The notes: generated by a model not told the origin, from the letters alone. Shown: positions 14,023-27,790, counted from the first letter of the stretch. The stretch is DNA of 64,000 nucleotides from Chalara sp. BL73 (GCA_918026815.1 CAKJVC010000157.1:1-64000); one strand, 5' to 3'. Made by a program: numbers and translations.

Positions 14023-17000
14023 GCATACGCCGGATGCATGCCGAAGATTATGATGATTTTCGTGCTTCACACGAATCAGGAACGCCCTTCTTCCGTGCAT
14101 GCATCATTTCCCCCCTCTCTTCCCCCCTTTTCGACGAGTCGTGCTCGGCATGGCGTACAAGCAAAGTCAATTGTATGGAGGTACGTGTTTGAATACGCGA
14201 AGGGTCCTGGCGCTACTAGTCATGTCCTTGCAACAAACTCTGGTCCTGGGCGTCCTCCACTCTTTAGAGTTCAAGACATATGCACTGCATTTTTTTTTGT
14301 TTCTATCCTTGTCCGTGCATTCTTCATGATTGCGAAGGTATACTGTATAGCTGGGTGCCCAGGTGTCCATGTATCGATGGTGAGTCCGTGAAGCTCTGGG
14401 GATGGGATTTTCCGGCTCGTCGGCAGAGTGGGGCTGTGAGAGGGTAGGTTGAATGAGAAGAGATGGGAGTGATGAAAGAGATGGGGAATCAAGGGAGCTC
14501 CTTGAAGAATTTCATTCATCGTAGCATAGATGCTTGGCTCGTACCTGAGGAGGCAGAGATATTCCAAATATGTCTGCATTCATACATCCTGTGGCTTGGG
14601 TCATAACTGCCGTTGCCATTGAAAGCATTTGGGGGATGGGGAGACAATGAGGAATGTCGCCGACTCGTTGACGCTCATTAGCTCAGGCAATTAATTGCAT
14701 GTTAAGGGGGCGCCTTCTAGACCTACGCTTTCGAGGTATTATTCAATATGCTGCGAGCCTTCATCAACTATCTCCACTTATGTTGTTTCTAGACTTGGTG
14801 CAGATTAATGATAAGATTAGTGGCCGACGCATTCTGACAAGAAGGCCGTCTTAGATATGTCAAACAGATTAGCAAGGTAGGTAAAATACATCAATGGAAG
14901 GCTATGACTACCATGAAGTTTTCTACAACGTAACACTTCCATACATCGCAGACTATGCAAAGCAAAACCTCAAGAACCAATCTGGAAGGAGCAATGTGTT
15001 CCATACAGGCCGATCGGCATCCAAGGAGAGCAAGTAAAACTCTTACTCAACAAAGCGTGGCCTATGTGCAAGCATACCGATCCTATCGGCAGAGATTACC
15101 TTCTCTTAGAGCAGCTACTTGAAGGAGGTATCAAGGCCCTCCTGAACAACATCGGGGTCCATCCTGTATGAAGTTTCCCGATTCTGCACCACACAAGTGA
15201 ATAACATACGAGGCATTTCCTTCGGCCAAAAGCGTCAATCAGCAGATGCATGGGTTACCTTTTCCCTCTCTTCAATGATACGATGAATGAAAATGTATAT
15301 CCCGTAAATCTGCATTGTTATACTCTCTGCATGCGCTCCGAGTTCTTGCTACTCATTGGTTTTTAAGTGACTAGTAGGCATAGATATCAGAGAACCTCTA
15401 TAGAACGGTTGAGATTGTTCACTCCAAGGGGAAGATAGGTTTTCTCATCGAAATATTGCTCATGATGCTCACACAAACAAACCTCCATTACATTCCCCAA
15501 AGGTCAGTATCCTTCTTTCCTGCAGCTCACTTGTTCGGCAACTATGCCGTCCTACTTTATTGAGGGAGATGAAGTTATTCCTTGGGGTCACGTCCGCTTC
15601 CCACATCTGGAGAACACCTCTTCTGGGACTTCTTGGTAAGTGAGGCATTTAACAAGACATGTTGTTTCAAATTGCCTTGGACTTGATTCTAGTCCTAGTT
15701 GCGATAAGGTGTACCTGTTGCTCTGACAGATTTGCACTCAATGGCTCTTTGGCATGAATCATGATGATAGTGCGAGCTGAAGCATGATCAATCCGGATTA
15801 GGTCGAGTATCATCACTTGCTGCTCCTGGAACTGCGTGCCGCTCATTCTTCGTCTATGGTACTTGCCGTGTGCCTCGAAGTTACAGCCAAAACACCTGGT
15901 TCCACTGGTTCGAGTCAGTACGAACTAGTGCTGACACATTTCAATGTGGTCTATTGTGTGCAATCCAATACTGAAACATATATGTCTTGTCATCTTTTGA
16001 ATACAGGTAGATCCTCCACATTTGCATGCATGAGTAACTCTAGTGCATAGACTCAAATGATTTCCACCTGGAACCTATTGACCTACAGAAAGTGAAGCTG
16101 TATAGACTGTGGAGTGCAGCAGAGTTTCAATGCATCAAACGTTGTCCGACACACGAGATCGCCATTCCGCTTTTCTTTCTCCCATCAGATTCACTTAACA
16201 AGCGGCTCGTTGCAACAGATCTGAGACTCAGGAAACCATCTTTGTCGATGTCGTTTAGAGCAAGTTGGGTATAATAGTTGCGGCAACGTATACGCGGACA
16301 TGGCTGGTCCCTGGTAGCGTAAATTTTTTTGTCGTGTGCTCTCCATTTTGTCACTTTAGGATAGTACAGCCTGTGATATTCTCCGACCAAGATATTACGT
16401 CCGTCAGATATAGATGTCTAACTGGCGTGGACAAAGTACACTTGTATGGCGTACTGGACCCTTTCTAAATGGTCTCCCCTTCCTATCATGGAAGGCGCAT
16501 ATATGCTTGCAACTTATAAGAAATTCTCGCGGAAATGGCGATGCGTCATCCTTTGAGCTTTAGTCTCGTCTTCTTCTTCTCTGTTGTCCTTGATTTAATC
16601 TTTCATCGTAATTTTCATAGCCCAGACTGGAGAGCCTGAAACACTACACAACAGAATGCTTGATGCAGCTGCCATAAAATGTAGTACGCTACGTATCGCT
16701 GAACGGGACTAAGAAAGCTTTTGATGACTCCTACACCCAATTGAGCCTACACCTACACGAGGTGATATAGAAAGGAAGTTTGACTATTGGCCTTACCACC
16801 ATGAATATACAGCTTGTAACAGAATAGAACTGCTTGTTCCAGAAGGTCTGTCACGGACGGAAATATTAGGCTAGAAGCAACCTTGCCAGCTGCCCACATT
16901 AATACACTCATAAGGTGGCTATTCTCTCGCTGATACGGGGGTATTTTGATCTCGGAGAGTCTATTACCGTGAAGTATAATCTAAGCAGAAGGAGATGTGT

Positions 17001-18384
17001 GAATTCCGCTGCCGATTGTCGATGAAGTGCGTTGCATACTGACAGATTTCCGTACTGATAAGAGTCCATATATATCTTCTTCCTTGTGGCTTCCAGTCCA
17101 ACCTTTATCTTAGAAGGATCTATCGCGGAATGGCGTCGTGCACCAGACGGCGGCGGCTTTTGGAATTGCCTGGTGCTAGAATGTGCGAATTGCAGCAGAA
17201 GAAAAGACATGAGAACACCATTATATAGGTTCTACGGGCATGCATTGGAAGGCCGACTTTCAATCTGATGAATGTCGTTTTCTTCTAACGCGAATTAACT
17301 GTCCTGTTCTCCTCAGAAGGCAGGCTTGATGAGATGGAAGGAATGTGACACGAAGCTGATGAACATTGGAAGCAACGCCTGTGAGGACAGCAGGCGACAT
17401 AACTTGTGGCCGAATACAAGCACATTAAGAGGTGGGCTCGAGAAAGCAGAGAGAAAGGCAATATGCTACGCCTAAGTGTTCTACAGCGTTGTTAAGCTAA
17501 TCCAGACCAAAAGGCTGCATAAATCGACTGCAACCTCTGGAGATGTTGGACAATACTATAGGTAACCTGGCTAGGCAAGGATTCAGGTTCTGAATGAAAG
17601 TTCCACGCGTATCGTAAACAAGGAATATATGGGCCTCAAATTCATGATTTGAAAAGCCTCGATGACCTAGAAGGCATTTCCTGCAGCGAGGCTTGATTCT
17701 ATTCGCGGTGCAACACTGAATGTGTAGATGGGAGTGATACATGTTTTAAGTTTTTCTAGTCTATAGTTTGTAGTCAAGGGTTCTACACTCCCGTTTCACT
17801 CCCTGGGCCATCTCTCGTACCTTTCAGTTTCTCTTGCGCAAATGAGTTATTGAAACTGTGCTTCCTGATGGAGCCTCAATCATCAAACCAACCTCCTATA
17901 ATTGGCAGTGCTAGTAGCTACAACCCGAGCCAAAAAAGGTTCAGGTTGTAGTGGAGTCTTGAACTGCTTGAAGTGAGCAGTAGCCTTCAAAATGCCGTGT
18001 TGATGCTTTATAACGTTATTCAATGGGTAGCTTCGCAGCTCGTGGTGATGGACCCATTTTGGGGATTGGCTACGGATGAGCTCGATATTGACAGCAGGTC
18101 GGACGACAATGAATCGTATTGGCTCATATCCACGATCTCTCCAAGAGAACCAACACATTGGAGACATGTGTTGATCGTTCGTGCAGCAGTAAATCTCTGA
18201 GACAAATATCGTTGCCTCAGCTCTCATATCGGCTGAAGTACGTCGTGTGAGATCATGACCCAATGCCCTTCAGCCATGCTCTCAACTAAGCGAAGCCTGC
18301 CGGTTGCGGGTACCAAAACCACTTGAAGTTTTAAATTCTAGATAGTCCAGTTTGAGCGGGACTATTCCCTGATCTTTGTGAGTT

Positions 18385-19219
18385 TCACACGTCGATGTTT
18401 CCAGTTCCTTCGACCTCAAGCATAAAGCCAGGACTCCAGTATTCCCACTCTTCGCATTGAGTGTCTATCCACAGCATGCTCTCGGAAACAAGATCATCAA
18501 TCGCGGTCTTAGCTCTTGCTCTGGGCCATTTTAGATTCAGCATCAACATTGATATGCTCACATATCCCAGTAGTTGAGCAGCTTCTAGGACAGCACTCTG
18601 GTCTGTGTTGAGCTCTTTCGGTATCGACCGGATATACAATTTGCGTCCTACTGTCAGCGTTGAATAGGAAGATCCAAGGGGTTTGAGCGTAGTAACCGCG
18701 CGGAGGATGTCGTCACTAAAAAATTCAGCTTATGTACAGTATAATTAGTTTCGTAATATCATACTCGGTAATCTCGGCACCTCCCTCCATTCGAGTACTA
18801 ATGATACGATCTTTGACTTCCTTTACCCCAATAAGCCCTCCATTCTCCTCTCTTGTCGCGCCACAAACCTCCACAACTCTCACAGCCAGCTCAAAGTAGA
18901 AATCGTTGACACTTGTTCCAAGCATCTGGGCCCAGAAACTTCCATTTCCATCCTTTCCGGCCGCACTGTTGCTACTTGCTAGCGGATCAACACCAATTGC
19001 CGCGCACATTCGTGCAAATTCTGCGCGGAAAGTTGGGTTGGAGCGGATGTCTTTGGCATGAGTCTGTGCGAACTGCTGGAGTAGAGATCGGAATACGGAG
19101 AGTTGCGTCGCGAGAGAGGTAGAGTGAGATGTACGGAGATTGCTTCCATGGGAAGCATATTGAGCCGAACTTATTCGTGTGCGGTCGAAGGCTCCCAGGC
19201 CAACTCCTTTGCGGGACAT
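18385..19219 (-). CDS. SNF8: ESCRT-II subunit VPS22/SNF8
   Basis: Two exons, 19219-18765 and 18715-18385, separated by a 49-bp GT-AG intron, encode 261 residues. The N-terminus MSRKGVGLGAFDR and the following Gln/Ala-rich helices, then a region containing MCAAIGVDPLAS and FYFELAVRVVEVC, match the EAP30/Vps22 family. After the intron, the DDDILRAVTTLKPLGS segment and the C-terminal winged-helix part (SESMLWIDTQ) complete the usual length of about 250-260 residues. Vps22 forms the core of ESCRT-II with Vps25 and Vps36 on endosomes and sorts ubiquitinated membrane proteins into multivesicular bodies. The gene is divergent from RPS16 with 230 bp between start codons. All residues looked for are present and nothing is broken. 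Confidence 0.92.
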
Positions 19220-19449
19220 GTTTTCTACTTTGTAGTTGAAGTTGATTATCGTAGCCTTGAATGAGATAAGAGGCTAGGCGAGGCTGAAAGATGTGGCTGG
19301 TGGGGCTAATCAAATTTGGCTAGCGAGATTCTGGATCCCACACACTCGCCAACCGAAATATCAAAATCCGAAAAATCAATCAGTATCGAACGCCAGCGCC
19401 AATCCACGACTCTCACAACACCAAAAGCACTTACGCCATAACCGGAATC
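19220..19449. promoter_or_regulatory. Divergent promoter between VPS22 and RPS16
   Basis: Only 230 bp separate the two start codons, so both promoters and leaders must lie here. The sequence just before the RPS16 ATG is rich in C and A, as is common for highly expressed fungal genes. No specific factor site was identified with confidence. Confidence 0.6.
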
Positions 19450-20056
19450 ATGGCATCCCAAAGTGTTCAATGCTTCGGCAAAAAGAAGACTGGTATGCTG
19501 AAATCTTGATCATAACTGATGGGGAGGTGCTGACAAAATTCTGAATAGCTACCGCGGTCGCCCACTGCAAGGTACGCAGCATCGATTGATATAACAGTTA
19601 AAAGAGAAGTTAGAATTGGCCACTGACTAGAAGGAAACAGGCTGGTAAAGGACTCGTCAAGGTCAACGGCAAACCCCTCAACCTCGTCCAACCAGAGATC
19701 TTGCGATTCAAGGTCTACGAGCCCCTCCTCATTGTCGGTCTCGACAAGTTCGCAGGTGTCGATATCCGTGTCCGGGTCAGCGGTGGTGGTCATACATCAC
19801 AGGTCTATGCCATCCGTCAAGCCATCGCCAAGTCCATTGTCGCATACTACCAGAAGTTTGTTGATGAGCACAGCAAGAACGCCTTGAAGCTCGCCCTAGT
19901 TCAATACGATCGAACGCTGTTGGTTGCGGATAACAGACGTTGCGAGCCTAAGAAGTTTGGAGGTGGGTTTTGCCGTTTTTGGATTCGTTGGAGAAGTGCT
20001 AATGTAATATCGCAGGTCCCGGAGCAAGAGCCAGATACCAAAAGTCGTACCGTTAA
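19450..20056 (+). CDS. RPS16: 40S ribosomal protein uS9 (S16)
   Basis: Four exons at 19450-19492, 19549-19571, 19641-19962 and 20016-20056 give 142 residues, the standard length. Introns are 56, 69 and 53 bp, and the second exon is only 23 bp. The product starts [21 protein letters not shown], has the conserved stretches KVNGKPLNL and [17 protein letters not shown], and ends in the invariant [13 protein letters not shown] tail that reaches the ribosomal P-site in this family. It is a cytosolic small-subunit component. Early clustered introns are usual for fungal ribosomal protein genes. It faces RPS14 tail-to-tail across 911 bp. Intact. Confidence 0.96.
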
Positions 20057-20967
20057 GGGGTGGTTATACTGGGTGTTTGGGGCTGGGAAAGTGGTTTCTG
20101 ACGCATTTGCAATGGATGGGCTACTTTATTTGCTGGCTGTAGGAATTTAAGCAATGAATGCAACGTGCTTCCAGCAGCGACCACGGAATTTGGAGTGATA
20201 TTGGGCCGGTGTGTGATTTTACTTGCGCCAACTCGAACAAAACGGTTCAAACGGAAAGCACTAGAGCGCATTTAATACTGCAGACTTCACATGCTCAGAC
20301 CGTATCTCTAACAGTCAAACTCGCTTTCTCGCGAAGTATCGTGGATCCAAAGAGTGTGCCCCAGGTCAAGTTTTACTTCGTTATGGATATGCCACAATGG
20401 TTTCCTACGAGATTCTTAACCCATTGCGACAGCTCGATATTCTCCACGCTTTTCACTTCCCATCATGGTTTCAAACTTGATTCTGTTACATGCTTTCATA
20501 TGGTGCTATATAACTAGGTAGCTGCTTCAAACTGTCGGTTTGAGCTAAACCTTTAACCATATAGCTGTGCTATCTTAGTACTTCCTCTTTATACGCTGCT
20601 CTTGCTATATATCTGATAGAACGGTGGCCACATTTTTGGTCCCTGAAAGTTCTTAGATATATATATACCAAATTCGCCTTCCATTAAAAGCCCTGAAAGC
20701 AACCATAAATGCAAGTTAGACTAGTGGTTGACCTACAGTATCAATGAAAATATGTCTATAAGCTTAAATTACATAATAGCTTTCCAACCAAACTATACAG
20801 TCACGGAAGATTTAAATTACTTTGCAAGGACTTTGATATTCATCTAGTGCTGCTCTAGAAGCTGAGAGTAAAATTTGGAGACCAGGCTATTAATGCCGTC
20901 CTCCGCGTGATTGTCAACTCCACAGTGAAAACCAAGCCAAGCTCGATGCCAGTTGAAAGCATATTGC
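20057..20967. other. Intergenic region between convergent RPS16 and RPS14
   Basis: This is AT-rich 3'-flanking sequence with no supported gene. The left edge of the 12.8 kb duplicated unit falls inside it at 20918, about 50 bp past the RPS14 stop codon, so copy 1 of RPS14 keeps its own downstream flank. Confidence 0.6.
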
Positions 20968-21686
<719 letters not shown>

Positions 21687-21995
21687 TTTGAAATTCGTGG
21701 GTGAGTTGACAATCAAAAACTCTGAATCTTTCAAGTTCCAAAAGTTCGCGATATTGATTTTCCAAAGAATCAGTATTGTGTGGGCTTGGCAGCTAGGCCT
21801 AAAGGGGCAGGGCTCGCTGAGTCACTAGCGCCAAAACTTGGCGACCTTATTATTTTTTCTGAACCTCTTTTCCTCTGCTTCCAAAGACAATCAACATTGG
21901 TGCGAGATTCGGCCTTGATCAGTCAATTCCTATCAAGGGGTTGAATTGTGATGTAACAATAGTGCTTTAGGTCTAAGAAGGGTCATTTCACCAAA

Positions 21996-23789
21996 ATGGC
22001 TTCCATCAATCTGCCTGGGATGGACAACTTTGTCATTGGTATCATTGGCATGGGCGACATGGGGAAGATGTACGCCAGACGACTCAGCGATGCAGGCTGG
22101 AGGTAATCCTTCCCAATTCTCCAGTAGTATGAGCGCGCTGGGTCAATTTCACTGCCGTAAGTTCACATTTCCTCTCTCCCGTCCACATCTATAATGATGA
22201 CTTGAGTGCATTTGGCTCGATGTATTGTTTTCTGCTGGCTTGACTACCATTCTGGTACCAAGTTGGTGGTCTACCTTCTCTGATGAAAATTCTCAGCTAC
22301 CTTTTTATACATTGTCTGATTTAGAATATTGTTGATATTGAATATTGAATCCTTCTGGAAGCCCAAAGCTAATATCATATCCCAGGCCACGTCAACACGG
22401 GTAAGACGTTTACTGAGTTTTGGTTAGGGTCAATGCTTGCGACAGAGAAGAGAAATATGAGACATTGCGTAAGGAGTTTGCAGATAGAGTAATCGCCTCG
22501 TACATAGCCAGTACTACTGCAGCATATGCTGAGAAGTCCTTAGAAACAAATACAAATATTTCCAAATGGACATCTTGTCTCACGGGCGAGCGATTACATC
22601 ATATACAATGTTGAGGCAGCTTCTATTTGTAAAGTGGTCGCACAATATGGCCCCTGTATGCTTTAATCACCTTCCTCTCATGTATATGTATTGATCCGAT
22701 GTAGCTACTAAGCAGGGCGCCATTGTTGGTGGGCAGACCTCTTGCAAAGCTCCGGAGATCGCCGCCTTTGAGGAACATCTCCCAGCAGATGTTGAAATCA
22801 TCTCGTGCCACTCTCTCCATGGTCCCAACATTGATCCCAGTGGCCAGCCACTTGTAAGCTGCATTAAAAGGCCCCACAATTGGTCAACAAATCCTTACAT
22901 TGCTTTACAGGTCATAATTCAACATCGTGCGTCTGATACAAGCTTTAGCAAGGTCGAGCATGTTCTCTCTTGCCTCGGCTCTAAACATGTCTACCTCTCT
23001 GCAAGTAAGCATGACCGCATCACTGCCGACACTCAAGCTGTAACCCACGCAGCTTTCCTGTCTATGGGTAAGGCATGGCATGCCAATAAGCAATTCCCCT
23101 GGGAGATTGCCCGCTACGTTGGCGGTATCGAGAATGTCAAGATCAACCTCACATTACGCATCTATTCCCAAAAGTGGCATGTATACGCCGGCCTCGCAAT
23201 CCTGAATCCGTACGCTAAAGAGCAGATCCGACAGTATGCGCAGAGTGTCACAGATCTATACAAATTGATGCTTGGTGGCCACCGTGAGGAGCTTGAGCGA
23301 CGAATTAAGAAAGCTGGTGCAAGTGTATTTGGAAAACATAATTGGGATGGAGAGCTGCTGCTCAAAGACGAAGTGCTAGATCGCTTCTCACTAGGCAAGA
23401 AGCCCGAGACGCCGACGCCTAATAACCATCTAAGCTTGCTGGCGATGGTAGATTGCTGGTCTCAGCTGGGGATAGTGCCATATGACCACATGATATGCTC
23501 AACTCCTCTCTTCCGTCTCTGGCTCGGCGTGACTGAGTATCTCTTCCGTCAGCCTGCCCTGCTGAACGATGTCATCCGTATCGCAATCGAAGATAACACA
23601 TTTAGGAGTGACGATCTAGAGTTTACGTTTGCGGCAAGGGGGTGGTCTGAGGCTGTCACGTTTGGTGACTTCGAAGGGTATAGGGATCGGTTTCAGAGTA
23701 CGCAGAAGTTTTTTGAGCCGAGATTTGCGGATGCGACGAAGGTGGGCAATGAGATGATGAAGACGATTTTGCAGAATACGAAGAGGTAA
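21996..23789 (+). CDS. TYR1: Prephenate dehydrogenase, intact copy 1
   Basis: Five exons at 21996-22102, 22428-22488, 22544-22655, 22705-22853 and 22911-23789 give 435 residues in frame. Intron 1 is long (325 bp); the others are 49-57 bp. An N-terminal Rossmann fold shows the NAD(P)-binding GMGDMG at residues 18-23, followed by RRLSDAGWRVNACDREE. Further on are GHLVSRASDYIIY, GAIVGGQTS and the conserved active-site region SCHSLHGP. The long last exon is the helical dimerisation part. Fungal Tyr1 oxidatively decarboxylates prephenate to 4-hydroxyphenylpyruvate in tyrosine synthesis, in the cytosol. The four sites where the other copy has lost bases (22970, 23096-23099, 23638-23642, 23709-23714) all read in frame here, which supports this version. 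Confidence 0.93.
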
Positions 23790-24798
23790 ACATTCGAGGG
23801 CTCTCGATTTACGGTAATGGCGCTATCAAGGACTGGTGTGCGTTGACTCGGAGCAGTTCATAATTTAGCAAATTCAGATGCTTTCTCAGCCAGTGTCACT
23901 TGCCTTACTGATTCACCTCTGGGCTCTTCCCAATTGACTGTCCCCTGTTATTGTGCAATGTGAAAATGTCTTTATTTTTGATAGGCTATGTCACACTTCA
24001 TCACCCATTGACATACAAACGTTGTATGAGAAATTTACAATGCGGAAGAATGCTAGATCTGACAATTCTTTTGGATAGCCAAACCTCCTATCTATAGGAA
24101 GGAGGTATCGCTCATTCTAAAGAACTAACAAAAAATTATGGTTATCGAAAAGGAAATCCCGAGGGTCTTGTTGTACAAGGTAAAGGTTTAGTTCATCAAC
24201 ACTCCTGAGAAGGAAGGAAACGCAAGCCAATATTAGTGTTCAACAAAGCAGGTTCCATCCGTACAGAGAAGAAATATGAACTAAGAAAAGAAAAACCGCA
24301 GAATACCGCACGCCACCGCTATGCATCTCCATATTATCTGTACATGAACTAGCCTTAGTGGCTAACATACCAAGTAACCGCAGAACAAACAACCAATCTT
24401 CCTGTCGTAACGCCGTAAAGCCGTAGAGTTGTGAGTCGTAAAAGCCATAGAATCATCCAGTCATGCCAGGTACCGGGCTAGGAAATATTCGTTCTTCTTA
24501 CCAGAATCGAGGAACAAGACCCAAAATAGACTTCTGCCCCATTTGTATACTACTGTTCGTTCATAAACCTTAAATTTGATAACGAAAGTGCCGAAAGCAA
24601 GAATTGGTCGCGTTTTCTCGGAAATAAATTCGAAGATGCAAACACGTTCACGCATGGGTAGCGCTCAACCTGAAAATGGCCAGATAGCCTTGAGTTTAGA
24701 CTCTCGACGTGGTCGCTGGTCGCTAAAATTTGTCGTAGCTCTACCAACCGTTACATCTTTGCTCTTCTGAGCCGCTACACCTAGGAAAATGAAACATA
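23790..24798. other. Intergenic region between convergent TYR1 and AAR2, copy 1
   Basis: No gene is supported. Short opposed ORFs at 24.4-24.8 kb have no recognisable content. It probably contains both 3' ends. Confidence 0.5.
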
Positions 24799-26652
24799 TC
24801 AGATTATGTACACGAAGGCTAGATACTTATTCGATCTTTTCTCTCGACCACTCTCGTCAAGTTCCACCATCACTGGCGCATACTCACCTACAAGTTGTCA
24901 GTAAAGCTTCCATATATGGAAGAGGATATTGACTTACCTCTATCATCCTCAGAATCGAAGCTCTCATCAACAGCTTCAACAAATTCCCCATCTTCTAATT
25001 GGTGGTATCCCGAGCGGACATAGCTATCAGGCTCTCTCAAGTTCCAGCCGCTAACTGACAAATAGCCCATCAGATAGTCCAGCGCCTCTCGAACGGCTCT
25101 CTCACCCTCTCCTAAGCTGGCTTCCATCGCGCACTCAGCCATTCGACGCTTATAGATACCCAGACATCGTTCAATGTCGCTCTTGCCGCAATACTCAAAG
25201 ATACTCTCCTGAGAGCATTTCTCGTCATAGATGAGTTGTGCATGAAACGTCTCAATAAACTTGCGAACCAACACAGAATGGGAGATATACAGGCTGGTGG
25301 ACTTCAGAAAAAGCTTGAGAATATAGGACCAATGATCCATACAATCCGCATTACCAAGATGGAGACCCGTGATAAAGCAGAACTGGAATTCTCCAATGAT
25401 GTTTTCGGCTTGCTGGGAGCTGGCGAAATTGGTTTGGATGAAGTTTCGAATGTAGGCTGTAGTATCCAAGGCCTGTTCAGTCCGTGCACGACCAACAGCG
25501 GATCGAGAGAAGGTATTTGGCGTCTTCTCCAGCTGGAATCGGAAAGTGCCGTCGTGACAGCCCTTAAGTATGTCAAACTTATATGCCTCGTCTGGTGTGG
25601 AAACCAAACAACCCTTTCGATCGGATGGCAGAATCTTGCACAACATGGGATAGTTGATCGACGAAGTCATATGGAACCAGATGCTGGAACTTCGTGAAGC
25701 AAGTACGGGCGTGGACGGCGTTTTCTCCAAAATCGTGTCGGAAGGGAATGCCTTAAGATCATCGAAGATCTCTTCAATGCCATCCTTCTGAATTTTCACC
25801 TCCGCCTTAACATATTGCTCTTCAATGCATTCATTGTCTCGGTTCCAGTACTTAACATATATCTTGCCATAGTCATCAATATCAGGCTTATCCGCAACAA
25901 TCCAAAAATCCATTGCGTACAGATTGAGTGCCTGTGCCTGACCAAATGAAATGTGCACCAGCTGGAATACATTTGATACCATCAAAGGTTTCACCGGGCT
26001 TGACTTCAAAAACATTTGTATCAAAGCCTATCACAGTCCCACCTGGCACCTCCCGAACAATAAATATATCTCCAGTCTTTCGGCAAGCTGGAAGGACCTT
26101 TGGAATCTGTGCCTTAGGGGTGGGAGGAGCTTCATGAATGCGAAGCGTCCCTACAGGATAAATTCCAAGATGTGGGATAGATGCAACAGATGCTACAGAT
26201 TTGAGAGAGTTCTGTGATTTTGTTGATGGCGTCTTAGTTAAAGAGTAGTTGCTAATGGTTTCAATGAGAGGAATGCTAGAATTGGAGGGTTGACGGCTAG
26301 CTTTTTTATTTGGCGTAAACCCTTGGAGAACCGCATCCTCCGAGATCGTGTCTATGGTCGATCGTGCATCGCAGCTGCCTACTGACTTGGCTGACGATGT
26401 CCGGGGAAGTGCAGAAACAGGAGCTTGCCGAGCAGAAGGGCTTCTTTGAAAGCTGGCCATATTCTGCATGGGACTTGCGTCAGTGCTGCCTGTCGCATAC
26501 ACAACATTCAAGGTGGGATTGGTAGGTTCATGAGAGCGATTTTCTAAGTAATTGGCTGAACCATGAATGGCAGTGAACGCCTCGTCGCTCTGCAGTGGCG
26601 AGGAGACACGGCGAGGTCTAGCATTTCTAGGATTGCTGTCATGTTGAGCCAT
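24799..26652 (-). pseudogene. AAR2: AAR2 splicing factor, copy 1, frameshifted
   Basis: Same gene as 37657-39488. The ATG at 26652 and the 50-bp intron 24888-24937 are conserved, but a run of five A at 25904-25908 (four in copy 2) shifts the frame just after SVRNGF, inside the N-terminal AAR2 domain. Translation then stops early (an N-terminal ORF to about 25888 and a separate downstream ORF result). A second difference, four T versus three at 24834-24837, changes only the last residues. If the duplication is an assembly artefact, this is a sequencing error and not a true pseudogene. Confidence 0.75.
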
Positions 26653-27273
26653 GATGAACTGATCTTCGGTGGTGGCGCTATCTGGTATATAACAAATGCG
26701 ATGTGTTCTGCTATCCACAATGGCGCTTGAAGGGGTGGTTGTCAATGAAGTTATAAAAGGATGGTGTGGCAATTTGTTGTTTTGCTTCAAAAGATTTTGC
26801 TATTTCTATCACGGTTCTCATGCACGCGTATGGCGCTAAGTATTAGGCGCGGTAACAGACTTCCCAACAACGGATTCAGTGAATCCACGGTAGCTGCAGC
26901 ACTACCTGGTTAACGAAGTAATAAGTTTAAAAGGGAAATTTTATCATAATCTGTGATTGGTTTTCACAAGGCATCGGATCCACCAAGACGTACGTAGTCT
27001 TTCTCACCAAAAATAGACCTTATGACCTGGATTTCCACATGCATCACTGGTAGAGTTAGTGCTACAACGGGGCAAAGAAAAATACTCTGGATATTCTTGG
27101 CATGGTGGTTCAATTCAATCCACCTTAAAAGAGCCTCATATTAGAGTAAGACCAGGATATTCGGGAAGTAACCGTTTTAGTCTTAGTCCGCAGCGTGCGT
27201 ACCCCACATTCTAGGTCTTGAATCCTGAAGTTTGGTGAATAACTTGTTACTCATATACAGCCATCGTTTTACC
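26653..27273. promoter_or_regulatory. Divergent promoter between AAR2 and the 133-aa gene, copy 1
   Basis: This 621-bp interval separates two opposed start codons. A TATATAA-like sequence lies close to the AAR2 start on its coding strand. Identical to 39489-40109 as far as I compared. Confidence 0.4.
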
Positions 27274-27790
27274 ATGGCAGCTGCTTTAACAGACCGTAAT
27301 GAGCCTAGTCAAGAGGACCCAAACACCAATACTGCCGCAGAAGACAGTGAAGCCCCTGGGATGAAGACCGTCTTGAAGAGGCTCTGAAAATACTGAAAGA
27401 AATGCACATACAGGTTAGTATCATATCTCTGATCTATGCGCTGCAATCCTTTATGGTAGCTGATCCATTGGCCATATCCGCAGGTACGAGAGCTACGGAC
27501 AACGATCCCGCGACTAATTGCCCCGCTGGCGAAAAAGCAGCCATCTCGTATGCTCTACTCCCTTCACGATGTCAATATGCTGACTGTCCTTAGCGGAATC
27601 CCTTTTCAAAGAGTTCTCAGCGTCCACGAAAACTGCCAATCAAGAGGTCCAGAAATTTCGGGAGCTAATGACAGATGAGATGAGCATCAAGGTGATGGAG
27701 CAAGCTAGGAAAAGTCGTGCAGAAAATCCTAATAGCATCAAGCTTTGGAAAGTCACAGAGCACCCGGATTGGCTTACAAGGGAATCATGA
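27274..27790 (+). pseudogene. Conserved 133-aa fungal protein, copy 1, frameshifted
   Basis: Same three-exon gene as 40110-40627. Here a run of four C at 27354-27357 (five in copy 2) shifts exon 1 after SEAP, and the frame closes within about 10 codons. Splice sites and exons 2 and 3 are otherwise identical. It is either a genuine lesion or a homopolymer sequencing error. Confidence 0.7.

Larger units (their letters stand above)
6850..18384. other. 11.5 kb gene-poor region upstream of CON7
   Basis: I find no ORF or spliced model I can support in this interval. Its open frames are 60-142 codons, often overlapping on opposite strands, without recognisable motifs. The part next to CON7 is probably its promoter and long leader. 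It contains runs of T, G and T at 7236-7259, a CTGG microsatellite, a GCAGA pentamer array, a CAACGA array, a C14 tract and a CAT/ATT-rich stretch. It may also hold non-coding RNAs or decayed genes that cannot be recognised by eye. Confidence 0.5.

Noticed and set aside
17883..18263. 126-codon minus-strand ORF downstream of VPS22
   Set aside because: No recognisable family; overlapping ORFs on the other strand are equally long. It looks like chance.
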